A DNA stretch of 64,000 nucleotides from Sporosarcina sp. Marseille-Q4063 (GCF_018309085.1 NZ_CP070502.1:62001-126000); one strand, 5' to 3'; counted from the stretch's first letter, positions 9,458-17,771 are shown. Notes: generated by a model not told the origin, from the letters alone. Program-made: numbers and translations.

Positions 9458-9964
9458 ATGGACGACTCCGTTTTTAACCGGTTATATGAACAGTACCATA
9501 ACGATGTGTTTCGGTTTCTTATTTATTTGATAAGAGACCGCGATCAGGCCGAGGATTTAATGCATGAGGTCTACGTTAGAGTTCTGAGAGCCTATTCCGG
9601 TTTCGAGGGGAAAAGTTCTGAAAAAACGTGGCTCTTTTCAATCGCTAAAAATGTTGCGATAGACCACTACAGAAAAAATTCAGTTCGCAGAAAACATTCA
9701 TTTGACAAATTCGACTGGGAGAAAAGTGAATTGGTATCAACAGAAATACTTCCAGATAATCTTGTTGTTTTAAATGAGGAAATGAAAGAACTTTTGAATG
9801 TCCTTGATACGTGTACGGGTGACCAGAAAATGGTCATTCATATGAGGTTTATACATGATCTTTCTATTGCCGATACAGCCGAAATACTAGGTTGGAGCGA
9901 GGGGAAAGTTAAGACTACGCAACATAGGGCAATAAGTGCGTTGCGTAAAAAATTAAGTAGGTGA
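9458..9964 (+). CDS. sigX: ECF RNA polymerase sigma factor SigX
   Basis: Extracytoplasmic-function sigma factor involved in cell-envelope modification in B. subtilis. The 168-residue product has region 2 (FRFLIYLIRDRDQAEDLMHE, KTWLFSIAKNVAIDHYRK) and region 4 with its helix-turn-helix (IADTAEILGWSEGKVKTTQH). It is about 25 residues shorter than B. subtilis SigX, lacking the C-terminal extension. GGGGGG precedes the ATG. The downstream gene encodes a single-span protein typical of an anti-sigma factor, and the preceding promoter is of the ECF type. Confidence 0.93.
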   Translation: MDDSVFNRLYEQYHNDVFRFLIYLIRDRDQAEDLMHEVYVRVLRAYSGFEGKSSEKTWLFSIAKNVAIDHYRKNSVRRKHSFDKFDWEKSELVSTEILPDNLVVLNEEMKELLNVLDTCTGDQKMVIHMRFIHDLSIADTAEILGWSEGKVKTTQHRAISALRKKLSR

Positions 9965-9970
9965 TAAAAA

Positions 9971-11221
9971 GTGACGAATAAGTGGGACGATGAGAAAATA
10001 CAAAAACTTCTTAATGATTTACCGGATGTCCAAGATACCCGTTCCAAAGAAGATGTATTGTCGCGTCTTAAACAAGATAAACGTTTGCAGAAACGGCCTA
10101 AGCAAATGCCGAGTAGGAATACCAGACGAAACCTTATACCAGCCTTTGTAGCTGCAGCGGTACTTCTGGCGTTGACGTTACTGATTCCATCTATGCTACA
10201 GAATAATAGTTCAAATTCAAATGATAAAGCAAGTATGAAAATTATGAGCAAAGATGACAATGAAAATATGCAAGTTTTCAGTAGTGAGGATAGTTCAATC
10301 GGTGGGGAATCGGAAGAAATGGCGGAAAGCGAAATGGATCAGGGGAATGAAGTAAGCAATGGGATTGGCGATGAAAACACATCGTCTCATTCCACGGTTT
10401 ATCCAAATGATGCAGCGGGATATACAGTGTTTCATCTTGGTCTGGCAAGTGAAGCAGCTGCTAGCATTCCTGTTACATTTTTAATTCCGGATAGCCAAAT
10501 TAAAGAAGATTTCGGTGACATAGAACCGAGCAGTTTGGATTTGTACATGAAATATGCTGGACAAATCGACGAAGAAGCCCTCGGTTTCGATGATTATCAC
10601 CCTTATAAAGGTACATTTTCAGTCGATGGGGATGTCCTTGTTCAATCTTTACCTACCGGACATGGGTATGATATAGCTCCTGGCACAATATCGACCTATC
10701 TGGGGTCTTTACAGGATACATTTTTCGGATTCGAGGAAATTAGATTTGAAAATGAAGATGGAACTGCCGTCGAGTTTGACCAAGTCGGGGAACCAAGTAA
10801 GCCAATGAAATTGAATAGCGGTGTAAATCATTATAATTATTATTTGTTCGAGCAATCGGATGGTCAGGAATACTTATCTTCAAACTTCTCTTATAGCTAT
10901 GAAAATCTTGAAACTGCTTTGGAGGAAATGAAAATTAATCCGAATGATATTTATTCATCAATCATTCCAACAAACGTGGAATTTGAAGTTGTAGAAAAAA
11001 ATGAAGTAACTGTGGTGAAGTTTAAGGGCACATTGGATCTATTATCAATGTCGGAAATAGAAGCCAATCAGTTAATCGACGGCATAGTACTAACCGCTGC
11101 AAGCTTCGATCGGCAAATACAGTTTGAAAATATTTCACAGGTCGAATGGAATGGATTTAACCTAAATGAGCCATTGCCAATACCAGTCGGACCTAACGTA
11201 TTGCCCTTTCTATTAAAGTAA
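9971..11221 (+). CDS. rsiX: Anti-sigma-X factor RsiX (membrane protein)
   Basis: Predicted membrane anti-sigma factor holding SigX inactive. The 416-residue product has a cytoplasmic N-terminus of about 50 residues, a single transmembrane helix (about 54-76, LIPAFVAAAVLLALTLLIP), then an acidic, Ser/Glu-rich linker and a large extracytoplasmic domain. This topology and the position after sigX match RsiX of B. subtilis; the extracytoplasmic sequence itself is less conserved. I took the GTG start because AGGTGAT lies 6 bases upstream and only 6 bases separate it from the sigX stop. Confidence 0.85.
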   Translation: MTNKWDDEKIQKLLNDLPDVQDTRSKEDVLSRLKQDKRLQKRPKQMPSRNTRRNLIPAFVAAAVLLALTLLIPSMLQNNSSNSNDKASMKIMSKDDNENMQVFSSEDSSIGGESEEMAESEMDQGNEVSNGIGDENTSSHSTVYPNDAAGYTVFHLGLASEAAASIPVTFLIPDSQIKEDFGDIEPSSLDLYMKYAGQIDEEALGFDDYHPYKGTFSVDGDVLVQSLPTGHGYDIAPGTISTYLGSLQDTFFGFEEIRFENEDGTAVEFDQVGEPSKPMKLNSGVNHYNYYLFEQSDGQEYLSSNFSYSYENLETALEEMKINPNDIYSSIIPTNVEFEVVEKNEVTVVKFKGTLDLLSMSEIEANQLIDGIVLTAASFDRQIQFENISQVEWNGFNLNEPLPIPVGPNVLPFLLK

Positions 11222-11225
11222 GCAT

Positions 11226-11267
11226 CAAGGACTTGTAAACAATTGAGTTTACAAGTCCTTGTTTTTT
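11226..11267 (+). terminator. Rho-independent terminator after rsiX
   Basis: A perfect 15-bp stem (CAAGGACTTGTAAAC with its complement), a 6-base loop and six T residues. Confidence 0.92.
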
Positions 11268-11306
11268 ATGTATGATTAATATGTAACAACAATAAAATAT
11301 TGATTC

Positions 11307-11432
11307 ATCTTCGGGGCAGGGTGTAATTCCCGACCGGCGGTAATGGAATTCATAGAGTTCCGAGCCCGCGAGCTGAAAAGCTGATTCTGGTGTGATTCCA
11401 GAGCCGACAGTATAGTCTGGATGGGAGAAGGT
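11307..11432 (+). ncRNA. FMN riboswitch (RFN element)
   Basis: The RFN core is recognisable: CGGGGCAGGGTGTAATTCCC, then GACCGGCGGTAAT, AGCCCGCGAGC, GATTCTGGTGTGATTCCAGA, GCCGACAGT and GGATGGGAGAAGG. The closing helix is ATCTTC (11307-11312) with GAAGGT (11427-11432). It binds FMN and lies upstream of the riboflavin transporter gene ribU, separated from it by a terminator-like hairpin, so FMN probably represses the transporter by transcription termination. Between aptamer and terminator there is an about 100-base expression platform holding a short leader reading frame. Confidence 0.95.
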
Positions 11433-11481
11433 GAAGGTACGGCCGTCTTTTTTGTGAAATTACAAAAGAGGTGCCTATTTA

Positions 11482-11541
11482 ATGATGGGTAATAATATTC
11501 TACCTGTCAGTATTTTAAATGTGCCTTATACAACTCCCTAG
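11482..11541 (+). CDS. Possible 19-codon leader peptide in the ribU riboswitch platform
   Basis: An ATG at 11482 is preceded by AGAGGTG about 8 bases upstream and opens a 19-codon frame (MMGNNILPVSILNVPYTTP) whose TAG stop at 11539-11541 lies inside the 5' arm of the terminator hairpin at 11532-11566. I do not recognise the peptide. It may be chance, or ribosomes on it may affect terminator folding. Seen: frame, ribosome site and stop position. Inferred: any function. Confidence 0.3.
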   Translation: MMGNNILPVSILNVPYTTP

Positions 11542-11566
11542 AGCTTATTTGCTTTAGGGAGTTTTT
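11532..11566 (+). terminator. Riboswitch-associated terminator upstream of ribU
   Basis: AACTCCCTA pairs with TAGGGAGTT (9 bp), with further AGC/GCT pairing toward the loop, and a T-rich tail. Its position between the FMN aptamer and ribU makes it the likely regulated terminator. Confidence 0.75.
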
Positions 11567-11631
11567 CATTAAAAAATGGCGAACCGTCCTTTCCTCTTTT
11601 GAAGTGAATCGAACAAGGAGAGAGGAAACAA

Positions 11632-12216
11632 ATGAATAGTAATAAGTTACGTAGAATGGTTATTATCGCAATGCTTGGAAGCGTGGCGACAATTTTGATG
11701 CAATTCAACTTTCCATTGCCGGCACTACCGCCTTTTTTAAAGGTTGATTTTGGTGAAATCCCTGCTGTTCTTGCGGTCATGACATTAGGTCCGGTTGCTG
11801 GAATTGCCGTGGAACTCATAAAGAACCTTTTACATTGGTTCTTGAGCGGAAGCCCTACTGGTGTTCCGGTTGGTGAACTAGCGAACTTTACAACAGGTGT
11901 GTTATTCATCCTACCGATTTACTATATTTTTAATAAGTTCCGTACCGCAAAAGGTTTGATTGCCGGGTTAATTGCTGGAACAGTTTCAATGGCTGTCGGG
12001 ATGACACTGTTAAATTACGCTGTATTCCTGCCCATGTACACATACTTTTTAAATATGCCGCCTGTTACAGGTGATGCGCTTCACGTTATGCTTTTTTATG
12101 GAATCCTGCCGTTTAACTTCATAAAAGGTGCAATTTTAATGGCGCTTACGATTCTTTTATTTAGTAGAATGAAAAAGTGGATTGAAAAACAACGTACTAA
12201 GTTAATGACCGAATAA
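11632..12216 (+). CDS. ribU: Riboflavin transporter RibU (FmnP), ECF S component
   Basis: Substrate-binding membrane subunit of an energy-coupling-factor transporter that imports riboflavin. The 194-residue protein has about six hydrophobic segments and the RibU-type N-terminal region (LPPFLKVDFGEIPAVLAVM, GPVAGIAVELIKNLLHWFL). The FMN riboswitch upstream supports the substrate. The shared energising EcfA/EcfT module is not in this window. GAGAGGAAA precedes the ATG. A long terminator palindrome separates it from the convergent fer gene. Confidence 0.93.
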   Translation: MNSNKLRRMVIIAMLGSVATILMQFNFPLPALPPFLKVDFGEIPAVLAVMTLGPVAGIAVELIKNLLHWFLSGSPTGVPVGELANFTTGVLFILPIYYIFNKFRTAKGLIAGLIAGTVSMAVGMTLLNYAVFLPMYTYFLNMPPVTGDALHVMLFYGILPFNFIKGAILMALTILLFSRMKKWIEKQRTKLMTE

Positions 12217-12228
12217 TATTAATAAAAA

Positions 12229-12271
12229 AAGAAGTGCTAAAGCTAGATATGTCTAGCTTTAGCACTTCTTT

Positions 12272-12273
<2 letters not shown>
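12229..12273. terminator. Bidirectional terminator between ribU and fer
   Basis: A 17-bp perfect stem (GAAGTGCTAAAGCTAGA with its complement), loop TATG, flanked by A-rich sequence on the left and T-rich on the right, so it can serve both convergent genes. Confidence 0.93.
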
Positions 12274-12568
<295 letters not shown>

Positions 12569-12634
12569 CTATTCTAATGATAAAGACAACTATTTTCAAC
12601 ATAATACTATTATTTGGAGGGAGGAAGTTTTATT

Positions 12635-13696
12635 TTGGATCTCTCATTTTTGCTGTTAACTATTATTAGCCGCCTTGATGGAGAACGTTCAATTTATGCA
12701 GGGTATCATCTATTACGCGGAAAGCGGTCCGGTCAAACCTTGCAAGACGTCGAGTATTATAGTTTGAAAGGTTTCTTTTGCATCTTGCCGAAATTGCAAA
12801 TAGAGGTATTTGACGAGGCAGTGACCGAATTGAAAAAAGCCCAGTATATTTCGATTAATGAAGAGGTCGTTTCTCTCACTAATATGGGGAAAGAAGTCCT
12901 TCATACTTTGCCGCTATATCAATTTAATGGGTGGGATTACAGAGGAAGAGAACATGTTTTTTTCTCGAGGCTTTCTTTAATCGTTCAAACTTCGTCCTAT
13001 TTTAGAGCTGGTGTGAAGTCATTTATGCCCATGCAAAATGATTACGACGTTCAATTATTTGTAAAAGAATTCTTACTTAAACAAGGGCGTTTTGATGAAG
13101 CATTTTCCAATCAATTATTTCAAGAACTCCATCAGTCAATTGAACAAAGCGGCATGAATGATAGTCAAAAAACTATTTTTGTACATCGCTTGGGTGGTTT
13201 TAAGAACACCGGATGGACATGGAAACAGTTATCGGATGAAATGGGTATAAAACCATTTACACTTTCCTTGTATTATATTGAAAGTTTACATATGTTACTT
13301 CAAACAATCAGCCAATCTTCGCAGTATCCGATTTTGACAGAGATAATAACAAATATTAAAGTGTCGACTTACCTGACCGAATCTACTAGTAAAACCAAAG
13401 AACTATTTGAACGGGGAATGTCGATGCAAGAGATATCACAATTACGTCATTTGAAAATGAGTACAATTGAAGATCACTTCGTTGAAATTTCGAATAATGA
13501 TCAATCATTTCCAATGGAAGAGTTCGTATCTTCAACTGATATTGAAGCTGTGGTGGCTAAATCAAGGGAATTGGGTACTAAAAGATTACGCTTATTAAAG
13601 GAACAGTTTCCGTCACTTACTTATTTTCAACTCCGGCTCATATTAGGAGCAGGGTCAAAAGGAGGGGCAAAGTGGATATCAAATCAATCTTGTTGA
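12635..13696 (+). CDS. ypbB: YpbB-family helix-turn-helix protein
   Basis: Conserved protein of unknown role found directly before recQ in Bacillales; the pairing suggests a DNA-repair link, but this is inference. The product (353 residues) is mostly alpha-helical, with a C-terminal helix-turn-helix-like segment (about 260-310, MQEISQLRHLKMSTIEDHFV) resembling the domain associated with RecQ helicases. The TTG at 12635 is chosen because GGAGGGAGG lies 10 bases upstream; an upstream in-frame TTG at 12614 overlaps that site. It overlaps recQ by 25 bases. Confidence 0.8.
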   Translation: MDLSFLLLTIISRLDGERSIYAGYHLLRGKRSGQTLQDVEYYSLKGFFCILPKLQIEVFDEAVTELKKAQYISINEEVVSLTNMGKEVLHTLPLYQFNGWDYRGREHVFFSRLSLIVQTSSYFRAGVKSFMPMQNDYDVQLFVKEFLLKQGRFDEAFSNQLFQELHQSIEQSGMNDSQKTIFVHRLGGFKNTGWTWKQLSDEMGIKPFTLSLYYIESLHMLLQTISQSSQYPILTEIITNIKVSTYLTESTSKTKELFERGMSMQEISQLRHLKMSTIEDHFVEISNNDQSFPMEEFVSSTDIEAVVAKSRELGTKRLRLLKEQFPSLTYFQLRLILGAGSKGGAKWISNQSC

Positions 13697-15111
13697 AAAA
13701 GTTTGGCTTCGAACAATTTAGAGCGGGACAAGAAGAAGTTATCCGCGATGTCATTTCAAATCGGGACACAATTGCTATATTGCCTACAGGCAGTGGGAAA
13801 TCTTTATGTTATCAACTACCAGCGTATACGAAAAATGGTCCAGTTTTAATCGTTTCGCCTTTGGTCGCTTTAATGGAAGATCAAGTGGCGATTATGAAAA
13901 AAAATGGAGAAAAACGAGTAGTGGCTCTCAATTCTTTTCTTGCTTATAAAGATCGGCAACGAATTATGACTCAATTGGCGTTGTATAAATTCATCTTCGT
14001 TTCACCGGAAATGTTAATGCAAAATAATGTCGCCGAGCAATTTAAAAAACTATCAATCGCATTTATCGTCATTGATGAAGCGCATTGTATTTCGCAATGG
14101 GGATTTGATTTTAGACCGGACTACCTGCGAATTGGTGAATTCTTGCAACAACTGGATAGACCGAATATATTGGCTTTAACTGCAACAGCTGACAGCCAAG
14201 TCCTGCAAGATATTGTTCGCTATTTATGTCTTGAAAGTCCAGCTATTCATAAACATTCTTTGGATCGAAATAATATTTCATATTCGATAAAACAAATGAA
14301 CTCAGAAAACGAAAAAACAGATTGGATTCTTGAACGAACCAAAAACACCATAGGACCAGGGATTATTTATGTCGCATCAAGAAGACGTGCGGATGACCTA
14401 GCTCTTCAATTGAAAGTACATGGAATATCAATTTCGTCGTACCATGCAGGAATGGAACAAGAAGATCGAGCATTTATTCAAGAACAGTTTATTACTGGGG
14501 AAATTGATTGGATATGTGCGACAACTGCTTTTGGTATGGGCATACATAAAAATGATGTTCGGCAAGTTATCCATGAAAATATGCCGTCTACAATTGCAGG
14601 GTATATGCAAGAAGTCGGTCGTGCTGGCCGAGATGGTAATTTATCCTCGGCGACATTGCTATTTACGGTTGAGGATATCGGGAAAACCCGTTTTATCGTA
14701 CAAAATGATCTGCCGACAGAGACCGAAGTTCGCCATTATTTCAATCTGATAAAAGAAGGATCTTCAAAAAATGATGCGGCTCTGTTGTCAGGAATCAGTG
14801 ACACCGGTACACGGATAATCGATTACTATCTCGAAAGGATGCCTATTGATGCTGCTATTCTGAAATTAAAAGAACAAAGCATGGAAAAAGAAAAACAATT
14901 GCAAAGTATTTTGCAAATTATTAAAGAAGAAAATTGTATTCGAAAATCACTTTTAAAGTTTTATGGTGAAACACTATCCGCTCCTCCAACGTCTTGTTGT
15001 TCAGTATGCGGGATAGGCGAAGAGGATTGGCTTTTCGAGATGAAACGAGAAAATTCGACTAGGCAATTAGTCAATTGGGCGGATAGATTAGCAGGCCTTC
15101 TTGGAAGTTAG
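13672..15111 (+). CDS. recQ: ATP-dependent DNA helicase RecQ (RecS-type)
   Basis: Superfamily 2 3'-5' DNA helicase used in recombination and fork repair. Motif Ia/I region with LPTGSGKS (Walker A Lys near 43), DEAH near residues 135-138, the aromatic-rich loop ISQWGFDFRP, LTATA (motif III), and the QEVGRAGRDG motif VI are all present. A zinc-binding cysteine cluster (C in EENCIRK, then SCCSVCG) follows, but there is no HRDC domain. The length of 479 residues matches B. subtilis RecS rather than full-length RecQ. The GTG start with GGAGGGG sits inside the end of ypbB. Confidence 0.92.
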   Translation: MDIKSILLKKFGFEQFRAGQEEVIRDVISNRDTIAILPTGSGKSLCYQLPAYTKNGPVLIVSPLVALMEDQVAIMKKNGEKRVVALNSFLAYKDRQRIMTQLALYKFIFVSPEMLMQNNVAEQFKKLSIAFIVIDEAHCISQWGFDFRPDYLRIGEFLQQLDRPNILALTATADSQVLQDIVRYLCLESPAIHKHSLDRNNISYSIKQMNSENEKTDWILERTKNTIGPGIIYVASRRRADDLALQLKVHGISISSYHAGMEQEDRAFIQEQFITGEIDWICATTAFGMGIHKNDVRQVIHENMPSTIAGYMQEVGRAGRDGNLSSATLLFTVEDIGKTRFIVQNDLPTETEVRHYFNLIKEGSSKNDAALLSGISDTGTRIIDYYLERMPIDAAILKLKEQSMEKEKQLQSILQIIKEENCIRKSLLKFYGETLSAPPTSCCSVCGIGEEDWLFEMKRENSTRQLVNWADRLAGLLGS

Positions 15112-15130
15112 ATAGTTCATCCGTTTACTT

Positions 15131-15159
15131 TTGACAAAAATTTCGTCATAATGTAAAGA
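15131..15159 (+). promoter_or_regulatory. Candidate SigA promoter for the LysM protein gene
   Basis: A perfect TTGACA at 15131-15136 and TAAAGA at 15154-15159 with a 17-base spacer, about 30 bases before the gene start. Confidence 0.5.
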
Positions 15160-15188
15160 GAGCTTGATTGTGATAGGAGAATTTGAAA

Positions 15189-15875
15189 ATGAAAAAAGAT
15201 GATTATAGATCGGAATTCGAAGAGCATAGACAAAAAATTAAACTAGATGAGGAACCAACTGTTATTAAATCCCGTGCAGAATTATATAAGAAAAAACGTA
15301 AAAGCAAAAAACCAAGACATATGATGATTAATGTTATTTTTGCCTTGTTTACCCTTATACCTATCCTTATTATCGCAGTTGTTGTTATTAATTGGAATTT
15401 AGATAAGGATAATAATACAACCGCTGCTCAAGATTCTCGGGTAAAGTATGAGACGAGCACTAATAAGACAAAACCAGAAGAAAATAATAGCGTTATAAAT
15501 GATGAAAAAGCGGAAGAGAAAGCTAAAGCGGAAGAAAAGGCTAAAGCAGAAGAAAAGGCTAAAGCGGAAGAAAAAGCTAAAGCAGAGGAAAAAGCTAAAG
15601 CAGAGGAAAAAGCTAAAGCAGAGGAAAAGGCTAAAGCGGAAGAAAAAGCTAAAGCAGAGGAAAGAGCTAAAGCAGAAGAAAAAGCCAAAGCGGAAGAAAA
15701 GGCTAAAGCGGAACCAAAACCTGCTACGAAAACACATACAGTCGCGGTAGGAGAAACAATCTACAGCATTTCAGTCACCCACTACCAATCCGGAAAAGGC
15801 GTCGATAAAATCAAGCAGGCAAACGGGCTCACATCGAATGAAATTTATGTCGGTCAGGTGCTTGTGATTCCATAA
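15189..15875 (+). CDS. ypbE: LysM-domain membrane protein, YpbE-like, with hexapeptide repeat
   Basis: Predicted single-span membrane protein with an extracytoplasmic peptidoglycan-binding LysM domain; function not known. The 228-residue product has a basic cytoplasmic N-terminus, a transmembrane helix (about residues 47-70), then 11 perfect or near-perfect copies of KAEEKA (one KAEERA) forming a charged helical stalk, and a C-terminal LysM domain (THTVAVGETIYSISVTHYQ...). ATG at 15189 has AGGAGA 8 bases upstream; an in-frame TTG at 15183 is too close. The name follows position and architecture of B. subtilis ypbE. Confidence 0.75.
   Translation: MKKDDYRSEFEEHRQKIKLDEEPTVIKSRAELYKKKRKSKKPRHMMINVIFALFTLIPILIIAVVVINWNLDKDNNTTAAQDSRVKYETSTNKTKPEENNSVINDEKAEEKAKAEEKAKAEEKAKAEEKAKAEEKAKAEEKAKAEEKAKAEEKAKAEERAKAEEKAKAEEKAKAEPKPATKTHTVAVGETIYSISVTHYQSGKGVDKIKQANGLTSNEIYVGQVLVIP
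15507..15722 (+). repeat. 18-bp tandem repeat inside ypbE
   Basis: Eleven complete 18-bp units plus a diverged twelfth encode KAEEKA. Third codon positions vary (gcg/gca, gaa/gag, aaa/aag) among units, and some neighbours are identical, which fits recent unit duplication. Copy number is likely to differ between strains. Confidence 0.95.
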
Positions 15876-15913
15876 CTTATGGAAAAACCAATAATATCCA
15901 ATCATGTATAAAA

Positions 15914-15940
15914 GGCAAAGAGTTAAAACTTTGTCTTTTT
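15914..15940 (+). terminator. Weak terminator after ypbE
   Basis: GGCAAAG pairs with CTTTGTC (7 bp with one wobble) around an 8-base loop, followed by seven T residues. Confidence 0.6.
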
Positions 15941-15971
15941 TTATCTGAATTATATAGAAAGGCGGTGGATT

Positions 15972-16748
15972 ATTACGTATAAAATAGTAATTAACACTTT
16001 TTTAATTTTAATACCAACGATGCTGTTACGTATGCTGACAAATGCATTTCAAAGGAATGTCGTCCACCATAAAGTAACAATCAAGACCCGCAATAATAAC
16101 AAAACTAAACTCAAGGTGTTTTTCATCTCAGATATTCATCGAAGAAAAATCGATCGGAAATTAATTGATAAAATTGACAAGGATATTGATCTCATTGTTA
16201 TCGGTGGGGATTTGGCTGAAAAAGGGGTGCCTTTGTCTCGAATTGCAGCAAACATTCGAATCCTTTCACTGCTAAGTCAGAAGATATACTATGTATGGGG
16301 AAATAACGACCGGGAGGCTGGAGAACGCGAAATACGTAATATAATGAGAAGGTTTCGCGTAATCATGTTAGAAAATGAAAACTTTTCTATACCCGGACAT
16401 AGTTCTTGGGGGATTTGCGGAACGGATGATCCAACAAGTGAAAAAGTCGACATCGAAAAAACCTTGAGAAATATTGATGATTACGAACATATACTAGTGA
16501 TATGCCATCAGCCGAGAGTGTTGCGGGAAATAGAGCGTAGAATTCGACCGTCCGTAGCAACCATTATGCTGGCGGGCCATACACACGGCGGGCAAATCAG
16601 AATTGGGAAACTTGGATTGTTGGAAAAAGGAAGTTTTCAAACAAATTCCAAACGAACAAAACTAATTAGTAATGGCTATGGTACGACTACAGTGCCTTTA
16701 CGGCTCGGAGCGCCATCGGAATGTCATGTACTAACAATAACTTATTAG
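15972..16748 (+). CDS. ypbG: Metallophosphoesterase, YpbG-like
   Basis: Calcineurin-like phosphoesterase. Metal-binding motifs are visible: DIHRRK for the family's DxH, GGDLAEKG, GNNDRE (GNHD-like), CHQP and GHTHGGQ. The substrate is unknown; membrane attachment is likely because a hydrophobic segment precedes the catalytic domain. The first canonical in-frame start is ATG at 16020 (242 residues), but that has no ribosome site and cuts the hydrophobic segment. A strong site, AAAGGCGGTGG, ends just before in-frame ATT codons at 15969 and 15972; starting at 15972 gives 258 residues, close to the B. subtilis YpbG length as I recall it. Product is firm; start is uncertain. Confidence 0.75.
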   Translation: MTYKIVINTFLILIPTMLLRMLTNAFQRNVVHHKVTIKTRNNNKTKLKVFFISDIHRRKIDRKLIDKIDKDIDLIVIGGDLAEKGVPLSRIAANIRILSLLSQKIYYVWGNNDREAGEREIRNIMRRFRVIMLENENFSIPGHSSWGICGTDDPTSEKVDIEKTLRNIDDYEHILVICHQPRVLREIERRIRPSVATIMLAGHTHGGQIRIGKLGLLEKGSFQTNSKRTKLISNGYGTTTVPLRLGAPSECHVLTITY

Positions 16749-16808
16749 GAAGAAAGTTTAAGCATAAGAGAAGAACATTGCAGATGTTTAATTGATAGGA
16801 GCGGTAAA

Positions 16809-17771
16809 ATGCAACACGGAGATGTGATTGTTATTGGCGGGGGACCTTGCGGGTTATCTGCCGCAATTGAATTACAAGAAAAAGGATTTAAAGTTCTTGT
16901 TATAGAAAAAGGAAATATTGTTAATTCGATTTATAATTATCCGACACACCAGACCTTTTTTAGTTCAAGCATAAAGTTATCAATTGGTGATATTCCATTT
17001 ATCACAGCGAAAGACAAGCCGAAAAGAAATGATGCGCTCGTCTATTACCGCGAAGTTGTTAAAATGAAAAACATCAAAGTAAATAATTTTGAACTAGTAA
17101 AACAAGTTAACAAAACATCTGACGGATTTCTTGTTGAAACTGACAAGCAAAAATATTGCGCGAAAAACGTTGTAGTCGCAACAGGTTATTACGACAATCC
17201 AAACATTATGGGGGTCGAAGGTGAAAACCTCCCGAATGTTTTTCATTATTTTAAAGAAGGGCATCCTTTTTTTCAGAAAAACGTCGTAGTCATCGGCGGG
17301 AAAAATTCGGCAGTCGATGCAGCGCTTGAATTGGAACGAGCGGGTGCAAATGTGACAGTTGTCTACCGTGGCTCCAATTACTCACCTAGTGTCAAGCCTT
17401 GGATTTTACCGGGGTTTGAGAGTTTGGTAAAATCCGGGGAAATAAAGATGCACTTTGAATCGCATGTCGTGAAAATTACAGAGACCTCCGTCACGATTGA
17501 GCAAAATGGTAAAACGATTCAAATTCAAAATGATTATGTTTTTGCGATGACTGGTTATCATCCGAATCATGCGCTTCTAAAAGAAATGGGCATTGAAATC
17601 GATGAACAAAGTGGATGCCCGCGGTTTAACGAAGAAACGATGGAATCGACTATTAAAGGATTATATATTGCAGGAGTTATAGCGGCAGGGAATAATGCAA
17701 ATGAAATCTTCATAGAAAATGGCAGATTCCACGGCGTTCAAATTGCAAATGCAATTGAGAAATCTACATAA
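16809..17771 (+). CDS. ypdA: YpdA-family bacillithiol disulfide reductase
   Basis: FAD- and NADPH-dependent oxidoreductase that reduces oxidised bacillithiol (BSSB) in Firmicutes. The 320-residue product has an N-terminal FAD-binding GGGPCGLSAA motif, whose cysteine near residue 14 is characteristic of YpdA, and an NADPH-binding GGKNSAVDAALE motif (about 160-170). No CxxC thioredoxin-reductase redox pair is seen, which separates it from TrxB. The bacillithiol biosynthesis gene bshA is in the same window at 48.1 kb. Confidence 0.88.
   Translation: MQHGDVIVIGGGPCGLSAAIELQEKGFKVLVIEKGNIVNSIYNYPTHQTFFSSSIKLSIGDIPFITAKDKPKRNDALVYYREVVKMKNIKVNNFELVKQVNKTSDGFLVETDKQKYCAKNVVVATGYYDNPNIMGVEGENLPNVFHYFKEGHPFFQKNVVVIGGKNSAVDAALELERAGANVTVVYRGSNYSPSVKPWILPGFESLVKSGEIKMHFESHVVKITETSVTIEQNGKTIQIQNDYVFAMTGYHPNHALLKEMGIEIDEQSGCPRFNEETMESTIKGLYIAGVIAAGNNANEIFIENGRFHGVQIANAIEKST

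Noticed and set aside
9838..10260. 140-codon - strand frame across sigX-rsiX
   Set aside because: Overlaps two well-supported genes; no ribosome site and no recognisable protein features.
12614..12634. Upstream TTG start for ypbB
   Set aside because: The codon overlaps the GGAGGGAGG ribosome site that serves the TTG at 12635.
15507..15722. Possible CRISPR array
   Set aside because: Repeats are directly adjacent without spacers and stay in frame within a membrane protein gene.
15399..15737. Long - strand frames opposite ypbE
   Set aside because: They arise from the 18-bp repeat read in reverse; composition is Phe/Ser/Ala-only and no ribosome site is present.
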